NCBI GenBank assembly: GCA_005884685.1
Contig: VBAH01000028.1
Span: 124,001-188,000, forward strand
Direction of reading: 5' to 3'
DNA: 64,000 bases
DNA from: Alphaproteobacteria bacterium
GTDB lineage: Bacteria > Pseudomonadota > Alphaproteobacteria > Rhizobiales > Xanthobacteraceae
This document shows, one piece after another, positions 52,202 to 60,427 of this stretch (its first letter is position 1; each line of letters begins with the position of its first letter). The position numbers were made by a program, and so were the translations under genes. Under the pieces are notes generated by a model. The model was not told where the DNA came from and searched no databases. It saw nothing but the letters and a program-made list of their open reading frames with translations.

Positions 52202-52576
52202 TCAATCTTTTCCGATAAGGAACTCGTCCTTGGTGCGTCCCGCCTCGATCAGCGTTTTGAGCCATTGTGGTGCATGTCCCTTACCTCCCCAGGTTTCCTC
52301 TGGGTTGGCAGGATTGCGATATTTCGGCTTCATTTCGCGCTTCTTCTTTTGTGTCGGTGGTGCCCGCTCAGTTGAGTTGTCACGAAAGCCGAACAGCGCC
52401 CCGGCACTTACTCCGAGTGACGAAGCAAGCGCATTGAAACGAGACACGAAGCCGTCAAGCTCGTTGTTGCCGCGGCGTTTGATTGCCGTGTCGATTTCGA
52501 CCTTCTTTTCAAGCAGTACATCGAAGGGGAGATTGTCGTATTGAGAGGTAGGCTTAGACTTTCCGAACAGCGCCAT
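52202..52576 (-). CDS. H-NS-family DNA-binding protein
   Basis: The 124-residue protein has an N-terminal helical oligomer region ('LPFDVLLEKKVEIDTAIKRRGNNELDGFVSRFNALASSLG'), a basic linker ('PPTQKKKREMK') and the H-NS DNA-binding motif 'PKYRNPANPEETWGGKGHAPQWLKTLIEAG' (Y-R-N-P, T-W-x-G-x-G-x2-P-x-W-L). H-NS-like proteins bind AT-rich foreign DNA and silence it. It is the last gene of the transfer-type operon and overlaps the Replic_Relax gene by 23 bp. It may silence the element itself. Confidence 0.85.
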   Translation of the reverse strand: MALFGKSKPTSQYDNLPFDVLLEKKVEIDTAIKRRGNNELDGFVSRFNALASSLGVSAGALFGFRDNSTERAPPTQKKKREMKPKYRNPANPEETWGGKGHAPQWLKTLIEAGRTKDEFLIGKD

Positions 52577-53438
52577 TGGGAGGCTCCTTCAGGGTGAACG
52601 CGGCTTCGCCGCTGACTTCCCACGGCCGCTCAAGCAAGCAGGTCGTCGGGAATGGACACCAGTCGGGCATCGACTGGAAGAGGACGTAGCGAGGAGGTTC
52701 CAGCTCGATCATAGAGCGCATGCGAATGGGATCGGTGGTTACGACCAGGAAGAGCGCATGCGTGAACCCGAGTTGGCGAAACAGCTTCTTTTCCGAGATC
52801 GTCCGAATCTGATCGAACATGCTCTCGATCGTCTTGCGTCGGATTGAGAGTTTGGAAGTAAGGGGCTCCGTGCCCCGATCCGCCTCTATGAAGAGGTAGC
52901 GATATCGGTCGTTGCCATAGTCGATGATGATGCAATCATCCGGCTCGTAGTCTTCGGCGGAGGAGAGTTCGAGAAAGACTGTCCTGCGCTTATTAAGCTC
53001 GTCTCGGTGGCGCGGGTCGAGCCTCGGGTTGCCGAGAATGTCCTTCCAGTGGATGAGGCGATACCCGTGCTCGCGGCTTCCAAGCTCCAGCGAAGCGCGG
53101 ATGATATTGATAAGAAGGTTGTGGTCGTCATATCTCTGGCGCCGCTTGCCGTTGCGAGCATAGACTGCATGGCGCTGATGCAGCCCGCTTCCGGAAATCT
53201 GACCGTCGGGCAGAACGAGGAGCTTGTTCGGCTCCTTCATCATGCGTCGGCACAAGCGGCCGAAATAGTTCTCGTTGAGCTTTCCGGGATGAAGCGCGTG
53301 GAGCCAAGGCCAGGGCAGGTAATCGTAGCGATCGAAGAGAGCGAGGAGATCGGTATGATGCGAGGTCAAGGCTTCCAGTGGAAGCGGAACGTCCGTCTTC
53401 GTCGTGAGCCTAAATTTTCTCGCTTTCGCTTTCGCCAT
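52554..53438 (-). CDS. Replication-relaxation (Replic_Relax) family protein
   Basis: The 294-residue protein starts with a winged-helix part ('LTSHHTDLLALFDRYDYLPWPWLHALHPGKLNENYFGRLCRRMMKEPNKLLVLPDGQ'), as in Replic_Relax proteins, which are linked to plasmid relaxation and element mobilisation, and continues with an alpha/beta part that contains acidic 'DDCIIIDYGNDRYRYLFIEADRGTEPL' resembling a nuclease-like core (D...E-x-D). 'FTHALFLVVTTDPIRMRSMIEL' follows. It lies downstream of the two VirD4-like ATPases. If the core is active it could nick DNA; that is inference. Confidence 0.78.
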   Translation of the reverse strand: MAKAKARKFRLTTKTDVPLPLEALTSHHTDLLALFDRYDYLPWPWLHALHPGKLNENYFGRLCRRMMKEPNKLLVLPDGQISGSGLHQRHAVYARNGKRRQRYDDHNLLINIIRASLELGSREHGYRLIHWKDILGNPRLDPRHRDELNKRRTVFLELSSAEDYEPDDCIIIDYGNDRYRYLFIEADRGTEPLTSKLSIRRKTIESMFDQIRTISEKKLFRQLGFTHALFLVVTTDPIRMRSMIELEPPRYVLFQSMPDWCPFPTTCLLERPWEVSGEAAFTLKEPPNGAVRKV

Positions 53439-53540
53439 ACATGACGTGATAATCTTTCATTGAAAATCTCGTAAGAGCAGCATGGTCATCATAGCGCACC
53501 GGGGGAAGCACGGGCCTGATGATGCACTCGAAAATTTTTG

Positions 53541-55523
53541 CTACCACTTTTCCGCAAAGTCGTCGGGATTATGCGGCTTGCGCGTATCGGGTTCGGGTGT
53601 ACGCTGTCGTGATAAACCGCCTTCAGACCCCGAAGGCGGTTTTTTCTTTGGTGCGAGAAATGGTGCTGCAACGCCTGACGCGTCAGTGGCAAGCTTCGAA
53701 TAACTCTCCGGAATGGAAGGTGGCTGATTTTGCTTCTTCGGCAAGTTCTCAAGAATTCCGTACGGCACTGTGACCCTGATCGCATGCGGCGTGACGTTCT
53801 GCACGTAGCACGCCCAGTCCGCACTCTCTCGCTCTCTCGCCTTCATGCTACGAATGAAGTCGGGCGATGTATGCATCTCGCGACTTAACACAACCGCGTC
53901 ATTGTGAGAGACGGGGCCGACGAAACGAATCGCAGTCGCGCCGAGCACGGCCGCTTTCACCTCGTCGCCTATCTGGTGCCAGGTTTGGGTCGCCGCCACG
54001 AACGAACAGCCGTATTTGCGCAGCTCGACCAAAATGTCATTGATGGTTTTCGAGTTGAGAACCGTATGAGCTTCGTCCACGAGCATGATGCAGAGATGCC
54101 GTTCATGGGGCAGCAGCCGTTCCCGGCGAAGTCCGGCCGCGAAGTATTGCGTGATGATGTACTGAAGGAAAACTTCCATCCCGAACTTGCCGAGGCTGTT
54201 CACGCCGCCTTTCACCAGTACGACCTTCCTATCCCGAATAGCCGCGTCGGCGTCGAAGCTGTTGTGACGCGCGCCGAACATCTTTCGGAACGTATCGGAG
54301 GCTAGCGCACCGAGGAGGCGCCAATTGATGGCTTGCTTCGTCTCGCTCATGTCAGAAAACCACACCGTCTCGAAAAAGAGTTGATCAGTGCTGTCGAGCG
54401 CGGCGATCGCGTCGGCGTACGCGGATTGGCGGATGCTTTTTGCCTTCTCGCCGACGATGTGCGCGAGCGTTTGTATCGACGGATTTTCGACCTTGCGCAG
54501 GAGCTTCAGGAGATAGGGGACGATGTTCCGCTGCTTGTCGGAAAGCCCGCCGGCGAGAGCCGACATTAAATATTCAAACGTCTGAAGTGTCTGCGCTTCG
54601 GTCGAGGTGCCGAAGTCGAGGAAATTTAGCGGAGGCGGGTTCGTGTCCGGGTCTAACACGACAAGGCGCTCCGCCGGAACGCGTTCCTTCGCGACATGGA
54701 AGAGGTCGCCATGCGGGTCGAGCAGGAACATGCCGGGACTATCCGGGGCCTCCAACATCTCGCGGAACAACGAGCCGAGAAGCATCGTCTTGCCGTGGTT
54801 CGGAGGCGCTAGGATGATCGCATGAGATGCCCACGTCTTCCTCGGGATGACGAACGGCACCTCTAGACAAAGCAAATTGGCAAACGGCGTGCCGCCTAGA
54901 TATTCCTGGATGAGCTGTGCGATCGGCATCTTCGCTTCGTGCGCCCACGTGAGCGGCTTTCCTTCATAGGTGCTCGGATCGTAGCCAGACGCTCGGATAG
55001 TGTTCTCGCGGAGGGTCTCGACCAGATACTCGAAGATGTAGATGCTTCCATGCTTCGCCTGCGCAAATGCCGTGAGCATCATGATGAGGTCCGGTACATT
55101 TTCGATCAGCTCGTACAGCGGCACGCGCATCGTGCCTACCTGCTCTTCGAAAACAGACTGCGGTAGGCGCCTATAGAGTTCTCGAAACAGCATCGCAGCG
55201 CGGTAGATGCCCTGCTTCGGCCAGTCGGAGGAGGTGAACGCGACTTGGAGGCGCTTCAGGTGGTCCGCATCCTCTTCATCGGGCGGGCCGAGGAAAAACA
55301 CGTTGGCCTGGCGCAAGACGGTGAAGACTGCCTTGCCAAGCTCTGTCGCTATCTGATGCGGAAATCGATCTTCATCGATCTGCTGCATGATGTCGGGCAG
55401 CGCGGCGCGGCCGTCCGCATAGATGCGATACGGATATTTCTCATAGAGCTTCCTGACGTGCGCGAGGTGGGCCGTGAGGTCGTGGGACGGATGGTCGGGA
55501 AGTCCTGTGCTAGGCGGCTTCAT
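53541..55523 (-). CDS. VirD4/TraG-like ATPase 1 (coupling-protein type)
   Basis: The 660-residue protein is a FtsK/HerA-TraG-type P-loop ATPase: Walker A in 'ILAPPNHGKTMLLGSLFREML', 'PGMFLLDPHGDLFHVAKERV', Walker B 'LCIMLVDEAHTVLNSKTINDILVELRKYGCSFVAATQTWHQIGDEV'. Residues about 1-230 are a separate N-terminal domain without clear membrane spans. Related proteins push DNA toward conjugation channels. Note the 'NHGKT' form of the P loop. It overlaps the TPR gene upstream by 4 bp. Confidence 0.85.
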   Translation of the reverse strand: MKPPSTGLPDHPSHDLTAHLAHVRKLYEKYPYRIYADGRAALPDIMQQIDEDRFPHQIATELGKAVFTVLRQANVFFLGPPDEEDADHLKRLQVAFTSSDWPKQGIYRAAMLFRELYRRLPQSVFEEQVGTMRVPLYELIENVPDLIMMLTAFAQAKHGSIYIFEYLVETLRENTIRASGYDPSTYEGKPLTWAHEAKMPIAQLIQEYLGGTPFANLLCLEVPFVIPRKTWASHAIILAPPNHGKTMLLGSLFREMLEAPDSPGMFLLDPHGDLFHVAKERVPAERLVVLDPDTNPPPLNFLDFGTSTEAQTLQTFEYLMSALAGGLSDKQRNIVPYLLKLLRKVENPSIQTLAHIVGEKAKSIRQSAYADAIAALDSTDQLFFETVWFSDMSETKQAINWRLLGALASDTFRKMFGARHNSFDADAAIRDRKVVLVKGGVNSLGKFGMEVFLQYIITQYFAAGLRRERLLPHERHLCIMLVDEAHTVLNSKTINDILVELRKYGCSFVAATQTWHQIGDEVKAAVLGATAIRFVGPVSHNDAVVLSREMHTSPDFIRSMKARERESADWACYVQNVTPHAIRVTVPYGILENLPKKQNQPPSIPESYSKLATDASGVAAPFLAPKKKPPSGSEGGLSRQRTPEPDTRKPHNPDDFAEKW

Positions 55524-56155
55524 TGAACTTCCCCTAAAATGCGCAGTGCATCCGGGTCGTTGTAGTCGAGCTCGACCGCTTTCCTGGCCGCAGCGACTGC
55601 TTCGGCTCTCTGCTTCAGGTTCTTGTGCACTCTCGCTTTGACGGCCCAGAACTGAGCGCGACCGCTGTCGTAGTTGACTGCTTTGTTGATCGCAGCGAGC
55701 GCGGTGCGCTGTCGCTTGTTCTGATGCATCTCCTTTTGGAAATCCAGGCCGTACTTGATGTCGTTCGCGTAGTGGTACGCCTCCACGTACAGCGCGAAGC
55801 CGGACAAGCTATCGAGCGTCATCGTGCCGTCGCCGTCAGAGCCCGGAATGGTCGCGCGCGGGTCCATCTCGCGGGCGATGTTCAGCGCTCTTGTGGCCTG
55901 CTCTAATTTGCCGAGCCAGCCGAATCCGCCGTCGATTGCCTCCTGCATGACGGCCCAGGCAATCTTCAATTGCGTCTGCGCTTGTGCGGTCTCAGCCGGC
56001 GTCGGCGGCCGGGACTGGTCGCGCGTGGGTAGGGGTAGCTCGCGTCGCGCCTGGTGGTCTCGGTACTTCTGATATGCCGCATAGGGCAGATAGAAGGGAT
56101 ACCAGACGATGCATTTCGCCAGAAACCAGAATAGCTCGAAGATGACTTCACCCAT
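55520..56155 (-). CDS. Membrane-anchored TPR protein
   Basis: The 211-residue protein has an N-terminal membrane segment ('VIFELFWFLAKCIVWYPFYLPYAAY'), a linker with 'TRDQSRPPTPAE', and TPR-like helices at the end ('RTALAAINKAVNYDSGRAQFWAVKARVHKNLKQRAEAVAAARKAVELDYNDPDALRILGE'). It may anchor the soluble ATPases to the inner membrane. It overlaps both neighbours in the operon (4 and 8 bp). Confidence 0.75.
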   Translation of the reverse strand: MGEVIFELFWFLAKCIVWYPFYLPYAAYQKYRDHQARRELPLPTRDQSRPPTPAETAQAQTQLKIAWAVMQEAIDGGFGWLGKLEQATRALNIAREMDPRATIPGSDGDGTMTLDSLSGFALYVEAYHYANDIKYGLDFQKEMHQNKRQRTALAAINKAVNYDSGRAQFWAVKARVHKNLKQRAEAVAAARKAVELDYNDPDALRILGEVQ

Positions 56156-56375
56156 CCGAGCGCTCCGCCTGGTCGAGCGCGTCGTCCACCATCTTCAGAA
56201 GATCGGATTGCGTAATCGGCGAATCGACGCCCTGGAGTGTCGCCGCGGGGTCAAGTTGTTGAGCGTGCATGAGCGCTTCGATGGCGGGCGTGATGAACTC
56301 GGCCGCGCCGTCCTGTAGGAGCACCCATGCCTTGAGCATCTCTCGCTGCGCTTCAGACTGTATCGCCACTCCCAT
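56148..56375 (-). CDS. Small helical hypothetical protein in transfer-type operon
   Basis: The 75-residue product ('MGVAIQSEAQREMLKAWVLL' onward) has 'AEFITPAIEALMHAQQLDPAATLQGVDSPITQSDLLKMVDDALDQAERSDG', which looks like a TPR-type helix pair related to the TPR gene that follows. The start is uncertain; an upstream ATG at 56438 adds 21 residues. It overlaps the TPR gene by 8 bp. Confidence 0.6.
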   Translation of the reverse strand: MGVAIQSEAQREMLKAWVLLQDGAAEFITPAIEALMHAQQLDPAATLQGVDSPITQSDLLKMVDDALDQAERSDG

Positions 56376-56485
56376 CTGCCGCCCCGTTCCTCTGGTGAGC
56401 CAAAAAGCCGTTCCTCCGGAGCCGCCAGGATAGCGCAAAAGCGCGCAGCCGCGAAGCAGTCAACCCAATGGCAGCAAGTGCAGCA

Positions 56486-57715
56486 TTATCGGGTTGACGG
56501 CGAGAGGCGAGCGCTACGCTTGCCCGTGCGGCCGAACTGTCTGCGGCTCTGCGCGATTACTCGACTTGCAGTGCCGCGAGCGGCAGTGAACGGCTCAACA
56601 CTATGGTCGGTCGTCTCGCCTTGGTAGTGGTAAAAGCCCTGAAAAGGTTTAAGCCTGCGCAGACGCTGTTCAGGTGCGATAAAGCGGCTGCCCGTGCCAT
56701 GCGAAAGCTCGTCTGGCTCAAGGTCGAGCTGCCGCGCGATCTTGGGCGCGTCGTCCGCACCCACTTGAAACGAAATGAGGGTGCCGACGTTGCCGAAGAT
56801 GGCGTCTTGCACGGACTCAGGAAGCTGCGCCGTGTATTGGTTCAGTAATGTCAGCCAGAGGGCGAACTTGCGCGCCTCCGAAAGCACGGGGATGAAAGCG
56901 TGAGTGATGAACGTCTGCGCCTCGTCTATGTACATCGGGAAAGGCGCGATCTCATGTGCGGGACGCGACATCGCGGCATGGAAGAACGAGCCGATGAGCA
57001 ACGCACCGAAGGCATCGGCCGCGTTCTCTCCAATCGTCATTTTCGCGAGGTTGACCAGAACGATGCGGTTCCTCTTGATGCAGTCCGCGGGGTTCAAGGA
57101 AGGCTGTTCGCACTGAAGGATCGGACGCAAGTATTCATTATCTGTGAGCTGGCCGATGCGATTGATGATGGCGCTAGGCGCCTCTTCTTTCTCCCTCGCG
57201 CTTTTGGTGGGATATTCTTCAGTCCAAAATTGCAAAAGAGCTTCGTCAGTGACTTTCTTTAATTTGCCATCTCTAAAAGGCTTATTCGTTAGAATATCTT
57301 GCACCATAGTCAGGTCTGAGCCCTGCAGATGCATGAGAAGCGCAAGCGTCTTTGCGGTATAGCGCGACATGCGCTCTGACCATCCGCTGTCGATCCACTT
57401 ATCTTTGAAAATCGAAGTGAGCTTTTCTGCTTCGAGGTTGGGGAGGTCTCTATGGGTCACTGGGTTGAATGTGATCGGATGCTCGCGGTCGAGGACATTG
57501 AAATACAGCACGTCATTAATGCGCCTCTTCGGTATGGCATCAAGAAGCTCTAAAACATCCTGGCCGTGCGGGTCTACGTACGCAAGGCCGCGGCCGGCTT
57601 CTATATCGGAGAGTGCTTGATGCTTGGCTTCGGTGCTCTTGCCGCTGCCGGTGACGCCGCAGATGTAGGTGTGCCTAGCTCGTTGCGCTTCGGTTTGCAT
57701 AAGCTCATTCCGCAT
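56486..57715 (-). CDS. VirD4/TraG-like ATPase 2 (coupling-protein type)
   Basis: The 409-residue protein is a second P-loop ATPase: Walker A 'ICGVTGSGKSTEAKHQ' only about 20 residues from the start, 'GLAYVDPHGQDVLELLDAIP', 'FNVLDREHPITFNPV', Walker B 'FPMYIDEAQTFITHAFIPVLSEARKFALWLTLLNQYTAQLPESVQDAIFGNVGTLISFQVGADDAPKIARQL'. It has no membrane or N-terminal domain, unlike classical VirD4. It is the first gene of the six-gene minus-strand operon and follows a repeat-rich region. The two ATPases differ enough not to be recent copies. Confidence 0.85.
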   Translation of the reverse strand: MRNELMQTEAQRARHTYICGVTGSGKSTEAKHQALSDIEAGRGLAYVDPHGQDVLELLDAIPKRRINDVLYFNVLDREHPITFNPVTHRDLPNLEAEKLTSIFKDKWIDSGWSERMSRYTAKTLALLMHLQGSDLTMVQDILTNKPFRDGKLKKVTDEALLQFWTEEYPTKSAREKEEAPSAIINRIGQLTDNEYLRPILQCEQPSLNPADCIKRNRIVLVNLAKMTIGENAADAFGALLIGSFFHAAMSRPAHEIAPFPMYIDEAQTFITHAFIPVLSEARKFALWLTLLNQYTAQLPESVQDAIFGNVGTLISFQVGADDAPKIARQLDLEPDELSHGTGSRFIAPEQRLRRLKPFQGFYHYQGETTDHSVEPFTAARGTASRVIAQSRRQFGRTGKRSARLSPSTR

Positions 57716-57718
57716 CAC

Positions 57719-58080
57719 GCGCCGAACGACATTTCAGAACATCGCCGATCATGAAATCTCATTCTTCACCCCGCATTTCGCTGTGAAGTGCGGCTGCAAA
57801 GGCCGCGCATCTGGTGAGACTGCGGTGGGGCATGATGCGGAATGAGATCACGCATCTAGTGGAATTGTATCAGTGAAAATCTCGACACTGTAGCGAGCAG
57901 CGCGACCCAAAGCCTGAACCCCCGAGCGCGCCCGTTCTCTATTGTCCATGATTAACGGACACGGGCGCGCTCGGGGGCGACGCAATCGCATCGCGTTCAT
58001 AAAGGGCTAGTCGAGGCTTTGGGTCGCGCTGCGAGCGACGACGCTTCGCATTGAATTTTCAGAGGAAATCAGGAACTGGG
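57719..58080. other. Repeat-rich gene-free region, candidate oriT or origin
   Basis: Nested perfect inverted repeats stand out: 19-bp arms at 57897-57915 and 58014-58032, and inside them 17-bp arms at 57919-57935 and 57961-57977. Further left, a 13-bp inverted repeat (57704-57716 with 57834-57846), a related 'ATCTCATTC' at 57756-57764, and a direct repeat CGCATCT(G/A)GTG at 57806 and 57851. No gene lies here. The place, at the head of the operon with coupling-type ATPases, suggests an origin of transfer or replication; a structured RNA is an alternative. Confidence 0.5.
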
Positions 58081-58093
58081 ATAGCTATTCAGA

Positions 58094-58450
58094 ATGGCTA
58101 TACGAATGGCTAGGCTTAGGGACGCGGAGGAGGCAGGCATGATCCCGAGGCGCGCGCTGCAAACGGCAATCGACGGCGGCTATCAGCTGCAAACGCTGAC
58201 AGAACGCTGCATCATTCGCAAGGTTCACTCGCGCACTCCTGAATGGGACGACGTGCTGACGATGTTTCTTGAAGGATCGAAGCTGCCGATAGAGAGGCCG
58301 TGGAAGCGGATCGCGAAAGACGGTGAGTTCTGGTGCAGTCTCTGCCGCGCGCTCAATCGCCATGACGAGAAAGAGCTAAAGGCGGACTTCGAACGCCGCA
58401 TGAAGAAGGGGGAGAGGGGCTATGCGTTCTGGCGATGTGTGCTGCATTAA
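58094..58450 (+). CDS. Hypothetical protein, unknown
   Basis: The 118-residue basic protein has no recognised domain. It contains 'MARLRDAEEAGMIPRRALQTAIDGGYQLQTLTERCIIRKVHSR' and 'DGEFWCSLCRALNRHDEKELKADFERRMKKGERGYAFWRC', with a C-x2-C that might bind metal. It starts just after the inverted-repeat region and could act on it. A terminator follows at once. Confidence 0.55.
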   Translation: MAIRMARLRDAEEAGMIPRRALQTAIDGGYQLQTLTERCIIRKVHSRTPEWDDVLTMFLEGSKLPIERPWKRIAKDGEFWCSLCRALNRHDEKELKADFERRMKKGERGYAFWRCVLH

Positions 58451-58452
58451 AG

Positions 58453-58507
58453 AAAAAGCCGAGAAGTGAAACGAGGGTTGGACGCCTCGCTGCTTCTCGG
58501 CTCTTGC
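58453..58507. terminator. Bidirectional terminator between convergent genes
   Basis: A perfect 10-bp outer stem (58457-58466 with 58493-58502) encloses a second 5-bp stem (CGAGG/CCTCG). A-rich bases lie on the left. It separates the 58094 gene from the AlpA-like gene. Confidence 0.75.
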
Positions 58508-58509
58508 TC

Positions 58510-58722
58510 CTAGAAGGAGCGTTCGCGTCTCATCTCGATCTGGCGCTGAATCCACTCGTGCACTTCGCTCGCCACAAATGCCTTGCGTCCTCTTGGATGC
58601 TTTGAGAGAGCGACCCTCGCGGGAAATGCTTTGCTCTCAATGCGCCGTTCGATTTCGCTCTTGCTTAGGCTCGTCAGCTCGCACACTCGCTTCATCGGCA
58701 GCAGTTGTTCGATCGTTGCCAT
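58510..58722 (-). CDS. AlpA family regulator / excisionase-like protein
   Basis: The 70-residue protein fits the AlpA family: 'LLPMKRVCELTSLSKSEIERRIESKAFPARVALSKHPRGRKAFVASEVHEWIQRQIEMRRE', a winged-helix that binds DNA next to integrase genes. AlpA proteins activate the integrase or serve as excisionase. It lies 75 bp downstream of the integrase on the same strand. Confidence 0.88.
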   Translation of the reverse strand: MATIEQLLPMKRVCELTSLSKSEIERRIESKAFPARVALSKHPRGRKAFVASEVHEWIQRQIEMRRERSF

Positions 58723-58797
58723 TTCGCTTCAGCTCCGTTGAGGAGCCGTCGCGACGGCATCCAGGTTGGACTAAACCCGGCGACCGGACTGACGAGA

Positions 58798-59868
58798 TTA
58801 TGCGGCAACCCGCCGTTTTTCAAGGACTTCTGACCGCAGGTACCGGTGGTACTTCTTTAGAGCCTCCCGGATTTCCGGCAGGCGGTCGTAGCGGTCATAG
58901 ATGCGCTGGATAGGGGATCGGCTCCCGGCCGTATGCGCAAGCAGGGCCTCCGTGACGTCGATAGGCACCTTAAGATGGCGCATGGTCGAGGATACATACC
59001 GGCGGAAGTCATGGAGAGTGAAGTCATCGACGCCGCTGATCTCCTTGAGCCGCCCTGCCGGCTTGCCCCAAGAGATGAAGTAGGCCGGTATGCGCCGAAT
59101 ATCGGCCCGCATGTCGTCAGTGAGCGGGATGACGTGCTTCTCCCCGTTCTTCATCGCTGAGCCGGGCCATTCGACGGTGTCTTTCTTCACGTAGTCCTGA
59201 GAGAAGGCACCGAACTGTCCTTTGCGCTGGCCGGAGAGGATGAGCATGCGAACGATCGCGCCATACTCGCCGAGGCCTTCTGAACTCTGCCAGATGGCCT
59301 TGATCTCATCGTTCGTGAGAAGGCGGTCGCGTGCTGTCTCTCTGTAGGGCTTGGAGAGCTTCGAGATCGGATTAGAAGGCATGTGATCGTGCTTTTCGCA
59401 CCAAGCAAAGAAGGTGCGCAGCACGCCGAAAAGGTGGTTCGCCTCGCTAGGCGCCGTGCCCTTGTAGAGGTTCGTCACGTCCTGAGTGGCGATGGTGTCG
59501 AGGGCCTTGGATTTCAGCTTGCCGCAGTAACGGTCGATGAGGCGGATCGTCTGGTAGAGCGTATAGGGCCGATAGCCCTTCAGGTGGGTATCCTTGTAGA
59601 TCGCGTACGCCGCATCGAACGTGATCGAGCGCTTCGGCGCGTACTTGCCTTCGAGGATGATGCGGGCGCGGCTGCGCGCATCGGCGAGCGACATGACGGG
59701 ATAGTGGCCGATCGTGGTGACGCGGCCGGTGCGGATGGTGTAAAAGGTCTTGCGGCGTTTCCCGACACGAAGACAGAAGGCGGGAAGCATCGCGTCGCCG
59801 TAACTGCCTTCGGCGAGGTTATCGATCGTGCGGTCTGTGAAGCGGATTTTTCTCACCGGATTTCTCAC
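58798..59868 (-). CDS. int: Tyrosine site-specific recombinase (element integrase)
   Basis: The 356-residue protein has an N-terminal arm-binding domain ('KIRFTDRTIDNLAEGSYGDAMLPAFCLRVGKRRKTFYTI'), a core-binding domain ('TFDAAYAIYKDTHLKGYRPYTLYQTIRLIDRYCG') and the catalytic domain with Arg in 'LILSGQRKGQFGAF', H-x2-R in 'LHDFRRYVSS', His in 'LLAHTAGS' and the Tyr nucleophile in 'RIYDRYDRLPEIREAL'. It would move the element in and out of tRNA-Gly. It reads inward from the right end, 116 bp from attR. Confidence 0.94.
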   Translation of the reverse strand: MRNPVRKIRFTDRTIDNLAEGSYGDAMLPAFCLRVGKRRKTFYTIRTGRVTTIGHYPVMSLADARSRARIILEGKYAPKRSITFDAAYAIYKDTHLKGYRPYTLYQTIRLIDRYCGKLKSKALDTIATQDVTNLYKGTAPSEANHLFGVLRTFFAWCEKHDHMPSNPISKLSKPYRETARDRLLTNDEIKAIWQSSEGLGEYGAIVRMLILSGQRKGQFGAFSQDYVKKDTVEWPGSAMKNGEKHVIPLTDDMRADIRRIPAYFISWGKPAGRLKEISGVDDFTLHDFRRYVSSTMRHLKVPIDVTEALLAHTAGSRSPIQRIYDRYDRLPEIREALKKYHRYLRSEVLEKRRVAA

Positions 59869-59984
59869 TGCGTAGGTGAAAAACAGAGGTCAGCATGATC
59901 GAAAACTCTGAAGGACGCGGCGGGGAAAGTCAACAAGAACAGTGACTTCCGGGCAGTATGGGCAGTATGGGGAAGTGCGAGCTA

Positions 59985-60033
59985 CAGCTTCCCAAGCTGA
60001 ATGTCGTCGGTTCGATCCCGATCGCCCGCTCCA
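59985..60033 (+). pseudogene. 3' half of host tRNA-Gly(CCC), attR
   Basis: From the core CAGCTTCCCAAGC (59985-59997) the sequence continues with the anticodon 3' strand (GCTGA), the T arm with TTCGATC, acceptor strand CGCCCGC (60023-60029), T and CCA (60031-60033). It completes the 5' half at 39253-39291. A tandem GGGCAGTAT (59951 and 59960) just inside the end may be an integrase arm site. Confidence 0.92.
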
Positions 60034-60042
60034 ACATCCGCC

Positions 60043-60175
60043 GTCATGGCCGGGCATAGCCCGTCGAAGACGGGCGTAGACGCCCTGACGCCCGGCCGTC
60101 TCGCTTAGGGACGCGTTGTGCCCGACTAAGCGGGATGCCCGGGACAAGCCCGGGCATGACGAAGGAAATAGCGCG
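60043..60175. repeat. Long palindromic repeat after the tRNA site
   Basis: 'CGTCATGGCCGGGCATAGCCCG' near 60042 and the inverted 'CCCGGGACAAGCCCGGGCATGACG' near 60140-60163 can pair, with an internal 'GGCGTAGACGCC' unit. It is a host-type repeat lying right outside the element. Confidence 0.65.
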
Positions 60176-60211
60176 GTGCTATAACCGCACACGAGATTCC
60201 GGGAGGCGCGC

Positions 60212-60427
60212 CTGTCCACCAAGCTGAAAGTCAAAGTCGATCCCACGCGCTGTGAGGGGCACGCGCGCTGCGCGGCGCTGGCGCCCGAGCTGTTCCGGCT
60301 CGACGAGCTCGGCAACGCGCACGAGATCGGCGACGGAAGCGTGCCGGACGCGCTCGCCGAGAAAGCCTGGCTCGCCAAGGCGAACTGTCCCGAGCTCGCG
60401 ATTGAAGTGATCGAGGAAGACACATGA
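60212..60427 (+). CDS. Ferredoxin for the P450, apparent CTG start
   Basis: The frame encodes 'STKLKVKVDPTRCEGHARC', 'AALAPELFRLDELGNAHEIG' and a later 'KANCPELAIEVIEE', a single-cluster [3Fe-4S]-type ferredoxin as found beside bacterial P450 genes (C-x5-C ... C-P). It passes electrons to the P450 that overlaps it by 4 bp (ATGA). No ATG, GTG or TTG occurs in frame ahead of the first cysteine; an in-frame stop lies at 60182-60184. A CTG at 60212 stands 5 bases after GGGAGG and would start the usual 'MSTKL...' form. About 71 residues. Confidence 0.8.
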   Translation: MSTKLKVKVDPTRCEGHARCAALAPELFRLDELGNAHEIGDGSVPDALAEKAWLAKANCPELAIEVIEEDT

